DNA of 64,000 bases from Thalassotalea sediminis (GTDB lineage Bacteria; Pseudomonadota; Gammaproteobacteria; Enterobacterales; Alteromonadaceae), in NCBI RefSeq assembly GCF_030295915.1, contig NZ_AP027361.1:1984001-2048000 (forward strand), given 5' to 3'. The position numbers and the translations under genes are program-made. This document shows positions 58,448-64,000 of this stretch, piece after piece. Each line of letters begins with the position of its first letter. The first letter of the stretch is position 1. Under the pieces are notes generated by a model, which was not told where the DNA came from, searched no databases, and was given only the letters and a program-made list of their open reading frames with translations.

Positions 58448-58459
58448 GTTTGATCGGTT

Positions 58460-59002
58460 CTACGAGTTCACTGCTATATGTTGGTAACAACTTCTCACTG
58501 CCTGTAAGACATACTTACGTACCATACTCTCAGATATTTGCATTATTTCAGCAATTTCTCGATATTCCATACCCTTAATTTTATATAATACAAATGCTTG
58601 TCTACATTTTAACGGTAATTTACGAAGTGACTCTTTTACCAAGGTTAGCGCATGTTGGTGTTCTATTGACCTTTCAGGTGATGTGTAATGAATACCCTGT
58701 GAAATCTGATTGTTGTCTGCTTCGACAGGATTTCTGGTTTGCCTTCTAAGCTTGTCGATAGACAAATTAGTCGCTATTTTATATAAGTACGCTTGTATAT
58801 AATTACTAATTCCGTTGCTTTCTAGACCCAGTAATTTAACAAATGCTTCCTGTGCAATATCTTCTGCTTCTTTATGCGACAAACCTTTTTTCACAATGTG
58901 ATGTATCAATCGTTTGTAGTGGTCAACATAAAGCGCTTTAATTCGCGCTTTATATTTTTCATCTTGTGACGACTGTTCGATTTTCCTTAATGTATTAGTC
59001 AT
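58460..59002 (-). CDS. FecI-type ECF sigma factor
   Basis: A 180 aa ECF sigma factor. Region 2 (LIHHIVKKGLSHKEAEDIAQEAFVKLL and YKIATNLSIDKLRRQ) and region 4 (LPLKCRQAFVLYKIKGMEYREIAEIM) are intact. It is first in the sigma-FecR-receptor unit. Its likely targets are the TonB receptor and GH20 genes around it. GTTAC and GTAAC form a small inverted repeat about 30 bp upstream. Confidence 0.93.
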   Translation of the reverse strand: MTNTLRKIEQSSQDEKYKARIKALYVDHYKRLIHHIVKKGLSHKEAEDIAQEAFVKLLGLESNGISNYIQAYLYKIATNLSIDKLRRQTRNPVEADNNQISQGIHYTSPERSIEHQHALTLVKESLRKLPLKCRQAFVLYKIKGMEYREIAEIMQISESMVRKYVLQAVRSCYQHIAVNS

Positions 59003-59084
59003 TTAACAAATTACTTTCTCGAAGTTACCCTATAGTAACAGTAACGAACGAGTTATTGTTTTTGGGAATAAATAATTTAAAATT

Positions 59085-61352
59085 CTAAAATACTGCTATT
59101 TCATCTATGTATAATGGTAAAAGTGGTATTTGAGCATCTAGAGATTGTTTTTTGTTTACTGCTACGACTCTTAAATACTGTGTAGCGATTGTCGTAAATG
59201 TAATATCAATGACGGGGCCATGAATATCATTGTTACTTAGCATTTTAATCAATTGCCAATTAATCCCATCAACAGAGCTATGTATTTCAACACTTTCTGG
59301 AGGCACCAGTTGTCTATGCCTGCCTGCATCGATACCAAAAACAACACGGAAAACTTGCGTTATCTCTTCAAAGTTAATGACAGCATCTAAGTTTTTTGCT
59401 TCAAAAATAGTATATTTATTAACATCATAATATTGATCAAACGCGAAAATACCGTCATTAATTCGATGTGCAGTATTCTCAACAGGTGCATATTTAAAAC
59501 TGATCGGCTTATTAATCGCTTTATGCGGTGCGACTGTTAAATGTACTGATTTTGAACGTTCACCTTTGTTTCTAGTGTGTGCTTTAATCGTGTGTAAACG
59601 AGCACCACTGACATCAATAGTCTGTACGTTAGCGTATGTTCGACTATTGTTCGTATTGTTGTCATGTTCGATAACCAATTGCCTTTCTTTGTTAAGTTGA
59701 GCAAAAGACACCGATACTTGCTTTGTAGTAGCGTTCACCTTTTTAACCCAAGGGACTAAATAAGATTTACTGCTATTAATTCCCATTGCGTGATAACGAT
59801 CAGATAGCGCTGCTAACTGTTCATTAAATCGAGCCCAGCTTTTATTAGTAGACCATGCAACCTCTGCAAGTGCAGCTAATCTTGGAAAGATCATATACTG
59901 CGCATGTTGCTCTGTTTTTATATATTCTGTCCATAGTGCGCCTTGAACGCCGATTATATTTTGGCGCTGCTCAGGTGTTAACTGTTCAGGCATTACATTA
60001 AATTGATAAACCTTCTCTATCGGCAAGAAACCATGAATTGCTTTAGGTTCGTCAATAGAACGAGATTGATATGCGTCAAAATAAGTGAACTGATAAGGTG
60101 TCATTACTACTTTGTTACCGCGTTTAGCTGCTTCTATACCTCCTTCAGTTCCGCGCCAAGAAGTGATAAGCGCTGTGTTTGGTGCGCCTCCTTCTAAAAT
60201 CTCATCCCAGCCAACGGCTACTTTATCTAGCTCGGTTAAAATATTCGTTACTCTGTGAATAAAATAGCTTTGCAATTGTTCGCCCGACGTAATATTCAAC
60301 GTTCGCATTAGCTTTTGCACTGAATTACTTTCTAACCATTGTTTTTTAATCACTTCGTCGCCGCCGATATGAATATACTTACTAGGGAAAAGACTCGCTA
60401 CTTCCTGAAATACATCAGCTAAAAAATTCATTGTTTTCTCTGTTGGACAAAGTACCTGTTCGAAGATACCAAAATGACTTTCAACGCTAATATTATTACC
60501 ATGACAGGAAAATTCGGGATAGGCAGCAAGTATCGCCGTTGAATGTCCAGGAACATCAATTTCTGGAATTACCTCAACATGCCTGATCGCTGCGTATTCA
60601 ACAATTTCTTTAATTTGGGCTTGTGTATAGAAGCCACGATGCGGTAAATCATCGTATAAAGGTTGATAGTCGTATGTATGTCCTACAACGGTTTTATTAC
60701 GCGCGCTTCCAATAGAAGTTAATCTAGGAAACGATTTAATCTCAATTCGCCAACCTTGATCATCCGTTAAGTGCCATTGAAACTTGTTAAACTTATGATG
60801 TGATAACCAATCAATGTATCGCTTTACAAAGTCAACGTCATAAAAATGTCTACTGACATCTAAATGCATGCCACGATATTGATGGGCGGGTTTATCTTTA
60901 ATAATAACGTTAGGGATCAACCAAGCAGACCGATTAATAGGTGTTTTTGTTTCAATGTCAGCGTCTAATAATTGCCTCAATGTTTGGCTTGCGTAGAAGA
61001 GCCCTTTGGGGGTACTCGCTTTTAGCAAAACAATGTTGTCAGTTACATCAATGGTGTAGCCTTCAAGGTGGCTAATTGTTTTATCTATAACAAAACGCAA
61101 TTGGTTTTTCTTAGGGGTTTCTGACAGTGGAAATAAGTACCCAGTTGTTGGCTGAACTTCTTGAGAAAAGAGCATTGCAGTTGCATGTGCCCCTTTCTCA
61201 TTAACATAAATACTCGTACGACTATTTAAGCTAAAGTGGCCTGATTGCCAACGAACTTCCTCAGGGTATGGGAATAGTACAGGTAACTTATGCTGTGCAG
61301 CAAACGCTGGACTTTTAAAAATAATGAAAATTAACGCAATTAGATATTTCAC
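59085..61352 (-). CDS. GH20 beta-N-acetylhexosaminidase, exported
   Basis: A 755 aa glycosidase that releases N-acetylglucosamine or N-acetylgalactosamine from glycan ends, for example chitooligosaccharides. A signal peptide (1-18) leads to the GH20b domain and the catalytic barrel (about 155-500). The catalytic Asp-Glu pair is D332-E333 in YIHIGGDEV. The C-terminal 140 residues look like an F5/8-type carbohydrate-binding domain (VEIHSSVDGINWQ). Start is GTG with AGGAA upstream. It lies between a TonB receptor and the FecI-type gene on the same strand. Confidence 0.93.
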   Translation of the reverse strand: MKYLIALIFIIFKSPAFAAQHKLPVLFPYPEEVRWQSGHFSLNSRTSIYVNEKGAHATAMLFSQEVQPTTGYLFPLSETPKKNQLRFVIDKTISHLEGYTIDVTDNIVLLKASTPKGLFYASQTLRQLLDADIETKTPINRSAWLIPNVIIKDKPAHQYRGMHLDVSRHFYDVDFVKRYIDWLSHHKFNKFQWHLTDDQGWRIEIKSFPRLTSIGSARNKTVVGHTYDYQPLYDDLPHRGFYTQAQIKEIVEYAAIRHVEVIPEIDVPGHSTAILAAYPEFSCHGNNISVESHFGIFEQVLCPTEKTMNFLADVFQEVASLFPSKYIHIGGDEVIKKQWLESNSVQKLMRTLNITSGEQLQSYFIHRVTNILTELDKVAVGWDEILEGGAPNTALITSWRGTEGGIEAAKRGNKVVMTPYQFTYFDAYQSRSIDEPKAIHGFLPIEKVYQFNVMPEQLTPEQRQNIIGVQGALWTEYIKTEQHAQYMIFPRLAALAEVAWSTNKSWARFNEQLAALSDRYHAMGINSSKSYLVPWVKKVNATTKQVSVSFAQLNKERQLVIEHDNNTNNSRTYANVQTIDVSGARLHTIKAHTRNKGERSKSVHLTVAPHKAINKPISFKYAPVENTAHRINDGIFAFDQYYDVNKYTIFEAKNLDAVINFEEITQVFRVVFGIDAGRHRQLVPPESVEIHSSVDGINWQLIKMLSNNDIHGPVIDITFTTIATQYLRVVAVNKKQSLDAQIPLLPLYIDEIAVF

Positions 61353-61363
61353 AATTTATTCCT

Positions 61364-61393
61364 AAAATAAAAAGCCCGCAGTTACCTGCGGGG
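61364..61393 (-). terminator. Rho-independent terminator between the TonB receptor and the GH20 gene
   Basis: CCCGCAG and CTGCGGG around TTAC; on the minus strand it is followed by a T-rich tract. It lies 65 bp after the receptor stop and just before the GH20 start, so it may set the receptor to enzyme expression ratio. Confidence 0.75.
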
Positions 61394-61457
61394 GCAATAA
61401 AAATAATGGGCGTTGAAAAATAATAACAACGCATCTATGCCTTAAACGTGTGTAAAG

Positions 61458-63965
61458 TTAGAAATTAATAGTGACAGAAGCTGTTAATGTTCGGCCAAGA
61501 ATGGGACGCGCGTAATAATACTCGTAACCGGCCTGCTCATCATTAATCGCTCTGGGGTTTCCTTCGGTAAGGCCAATCTCGTCAGTTAAATTGGTTGCTT
61601 TAACATGTAAATTAACATTATCTGAAAACGCATAGTTAACACCCGCATCAAATGTAGTGTACGCGGGTAGTTCAAATTGATTTTGACCATCAGAAAAACG
61701 ATCGCCAATATGATGTACCGTCAGATAAGCATTACCATTATCAAAATAATAGGTTGGCGTTACTCGTAACTGTATTTTTGGTGTGCGCTTAACTTGATTT
61801 CCTTCCCAACTTGAAAAGTTACCGGTAAACCCTTCCATTTCTGGTCTTTGCACTACACCCGCAACTTCAACATTTATATTGCTTGTAGGGCGCCAGCTTA
61901 CTTCATACTCTATACCTTTTGTGACCGTATCTATAGTTTGATTGGCAACAGTGCCATCAGCCCCCGTAAAATTACGCTCCGTTAAATCTTTAAATTTAGT
62001 ATTAAATAGCGTAATTGACGTACCAAAATCTTGGCTAGCATAACGTACACCTAATTCTGAAAAGGTAAGATTAACAACGTCATTAAAGTTGGCACTTTCA
62101 CCGGCATGAATCGTTTGTCCGTGACTTAATAATCGAGGCATTTCAAATGCATCTGCATATCGACCGAATGTTGATACATTATCATTAAATTTATAATTAA
62201 AACCGACTGTCCAAGCTGTTTCCGTTTCACTAAGTGATTTTTTGTAAAATTCGTTTGATGGCGCATCTGTATAGTTATTTGCCAAATTGTTATCGATATC
62301 TTGACCATATTCGTCAAAAGCACCGTTAACAGGTAGCGCAAACATTGTGCCTGATGCTGTACTATCTAAATCAAGCCACTCTATTCTTATACCCGCATCT
62401 AAACGTAGGTTTTCAGTGGCCTGATATTGTTCATTAACAAATAATGAATGTGAACTCGACTCACCATAAGCGGTTGCCTGCCCCCACCCAGGTGCATAAC
62501 CTGTAGAGCCATTATCAGTTAACTGACCAATAACATTATTTTCATCATCAACGGCAACGATATCGAGCAACCGAGCATTGTTTGAGACATCTGTTAAGAA
62601 AAATGATTCCCATTTATCAACAGGTAGGTCATCAGCATCAACAAACGCATACAACCAACCAGCGGTTAAACTATGACGGTCATTTTCGTAAGTTAAACTT
62701 AACTTTGAGACAAATTGATCTGCTTCATATCTTGAAAATAATGGATAGCTTGTTGTTACCAATCCATTGCCGTTTAAAGTACTTGGATCTTCTACCAGTT
62801 GCTGAGTATCAACATATCTTAGTTTTGCTGACGTAGCACCTTGATTTGCGAACTGTTCAACCAACGCTTTTGCATCGTCAGCAAGTAACCTCGATTGCGC
62901 TTCAACTAAGGTTGAATTATCAAAATTCAACAATATGTACATATCATTTTCAAACTTTGAATATCGCGCAGCTGCATCAAGATATAAATTATCCGTTAGA
63001 TCAAGTTCTAAATGGGCTCCCAATGTACTGTGAATAGTGTGTTGACCATCTTTTAAATCACGAGTCTTATAGCTTCCATCTTGTTTTAAGTATTTTAATT
63101 TTCGCTGACCATTACCAATCATCGTATCACTTTGCGGATCAAAGCCAGGAATTCCTTTAGGATTACTCTGATCTTGCAAAGGAATAGGCACAAAAAACGT
63201 TGTATGATCATCTAAGTGCTTTGCAGATATAGTTAATTGACCACGATCTAAATCTCGCACTAAATTTACTCGTAGTTGGCCGCCTCTGTCAGCAGTAAAC
63301 TGTGTATCACGCACACCATCTGATTGTCTGTAGAAACCTCCAATTAGCATTTTCCAATCATCAGATATTGGCCCACTATAAAAACCTTCTGCTCGATACA
63401 TACCATAGTCAGTTGCACTGAGCTTTAAGGCGCCTTCATTAATGTCATCCGGTTTTTTAGTTATAAAATTAACAAGTGCAGCTGGTCCATTAGTAGTTAA
63501 CAAACCACTTGTGCCTCCTCGAACCGCCTCCATAGTTTGAATTGTAATGTCTTGACGCTGATAAAAATCAACCCATACACCATCATACACTACGGGCAAC
63601 CCGTCTTCTTGAACGCCAATATATCTAAAGCCTTCACCACCTCTTAAACCACGCGGTGCAACATTATTGTTAGTCTCTCCGCCAGAATCTTCAACCCAAA
63701 ACCCGGGAATAACTTCTAATAAGTCCGCTGTTCCTAAAGGCATCTCTCTCGCTAGTTGTTCTTCATTTAATGTAGTTATCGACACTGACGATTCTAATTT
63801 AGTAACGCCTCTCCCCGTAGAACCAGTTACAACAATTTTTTCTAAATCTAATAACGCTTTATTTTCTTTTTGTTTTACTTGCTCTTCAGCGAGTGTAACG
63901 TTTGTTGAAGCAATGGTAGTAGCTAAAGCAAGTGCTATAGGTGATATTTTTGTATTTAGTTTCAC
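61458..63965 (-). CDS. TonB-dependent receptor, paralogue without STN domain
   Basis: An 835 aa outer-membrane receptor with a signal peptide (KLNTKISPIALALATTIAS), a TonB-box-like EKIVVTG, a plug and a barrel ending in ASVTINF. The plug shares long stretches with the receptor at 54628-57375 (PGFWVEDSGGE, NNNVAPRGLRGGEG, YARPI near the end), so the two are paralogues; this one lacks the STN domain. I chose GTG at 63965 because AGGAA lies about 7 nt upstream; a TTG at 63989 adds eight residues. It is probably the transporter for products of the GH20 enzyme. Confidence 0.9.
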   Translation of the reverse strand: MKLNTKISPIALALATTIASTNVTLAEEQVKQKENKALLDLEKIVVTGSTGRGVTKLESSVSITTLNEEQLAREMPLGTADLLEVIPGFWVEDSGGETNNNVAPRGLRGGEGFRYIGVQEDGLPVVYDGVWVDFYQRQDITIQTMEAVRGGTSGLLTTNGPAALVNFITKKPDDINEGALKLSATDYGMYRAEGFYSGPISDDWKMLIGGFYRQSDGVRDTQFTADRGGQLRVNLVRDLDRGQLTISAKHLDDHTTFFVPIPLQDQSNPKGIPGFDPQSDTMIGNGQRKLKYLKQDGSYKTRDLKDGQHTIHSTLGAHLELDLTDNLYLDAAARYSKFENDMYILLNFDNSTLVEAQSRLLADDAKALVEQFANQGATSAKLRYVDTQQLVEDPSTLNGNGLVTTSYPLFSRYEADQFVSKLSLTYENDRHSLTAGWLYAFVDADDLPVDKWESFFLTDVSNNARLLDIVAVDDENNVIGQLTDNGSTGYAPGWGQATAYGESSSHSLFVNEQYQATENLRLDAGIRIEWLDLDSTASGTMFALPVNGAFDEYGQDIDNNLANNYTDAPSNEFYKKSLSETETAWTVGFNYKFNDNVSTFGRYADAFEMPRLLSHGQTIHAGESANFNDVVNLTFSELGVRYASQDFGTSITLFNTKFKDLTERNFTGADGTVANQTIDTVTKGIEYEVSWRPTSNINVEVAGVVQRPEMEGFTGNFSSWEGNQVKRTPKIQLRVTPTYYFDNGNAYLTVHHIGDRFSDGQNQFELPAYTTFDAGVNYAFSDNVNLHVKATNLTDEIGLTEGNPRAINDEQAGYEYYYARPILGRTLTASVTINF

Positions 63966-64000
63966 AGAAGATTTCCTCAAGGTTCCCAATTAAATTAAAC

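Noticed and set aside
62582..63037. Plus-strand open frames opposite the TonB receptor
   Set aside because: Composition is an artefact of the opposing gene (many H, Q, L); no start signals.

Overview
The window is AT-rich gammaproteobacterial chromosome. Gene content and order point to a marine Alteromonadales bacterium, probably Colwelliaceae (Colwellia or Thalassotalea type). Markers are yejK/yejLM, recC-recB-recD without ptrA, clpA-clpS/cspD, rlmL-uup, tusDCBE, DUF2989, DUF3466, DUF3718 and DUF3087 proteins, GlyGly-CTERM tails and TonB receptors with glycan enzymes. That placement is inferred from families and synteny; no search was run. I see no phage, insertion sequence, CRISPR array or rRNA.

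Layout. 1-4.7 kb: end of a PTPS-like gene, pyrC, yejK and the divergent yejL-yejM. 4.8-6 kb: tRNA-Pro(GGG) and two tRNA-Ser(TGA). 6-9.1 kb: tag, yccA and a complete tusD-C-B-E sulfur relay operon for tRNA 2-thiouridine. 9.2-14.8 kb: carbon metabolism with a long GAPDH, msrB, gnd and classical gapA, the last behind a match to the HexR operator. 14.9-21 kb: DUF3466 protein, uup, a glutaredoxin-like protein and rlmKL. 21.1-22.4 kb: four identical initiator tRNA genes followed by six 101-bp repeats that each end in a copy of the tRNA 3' end. 22.5-32.2 kb: DUF1653, yccX, rlmI, a PilZ protein, hrpA, a CBS protein and iaaA-creA with an unknown gene. 32.2-41.6 kb: recCBD operon with two small passenger genes. 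41.7-46.2 kb: small membrane protein, a DUF3718 protein behind a c-di-GMP-I riboswitch, S4 protein, pentapeptide-repeat potassium channel and proS. 46.3-50.1 kb: a giant secreted metalloprotease with leucine-rich repeats, Calx-beta domains and a GlyGly-CTERM tail. 50.2-54.5 kb: clpA, clpS, cspD and an isocitrate dehydrogenase homologue that seems to have lost its catalytic residues. 54.6-64 kb: a glycan-scavenging locus, all on the minus strand, with a TonB receptor, a GH20 hexosaminidase, a FecI-type sigma factor, a FecR-type anti-sigma factor and a second, paralogous TonB receptor carrying a signalling (STN) domain.

The most unusual items are the tRNA-fMet 3'-end repeat array (similar in design to the repeats behind E. 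coli tyrT), the icd pseudoenzyme at the usual icd locus, the GH20 locus with its receptor pair and FecIR-type signalling, and the riboswitch-controlled DUF3718 gene. c-di-GMP appears twice: as riboswitch ligand and as predicted ligand of the PilZ protein.
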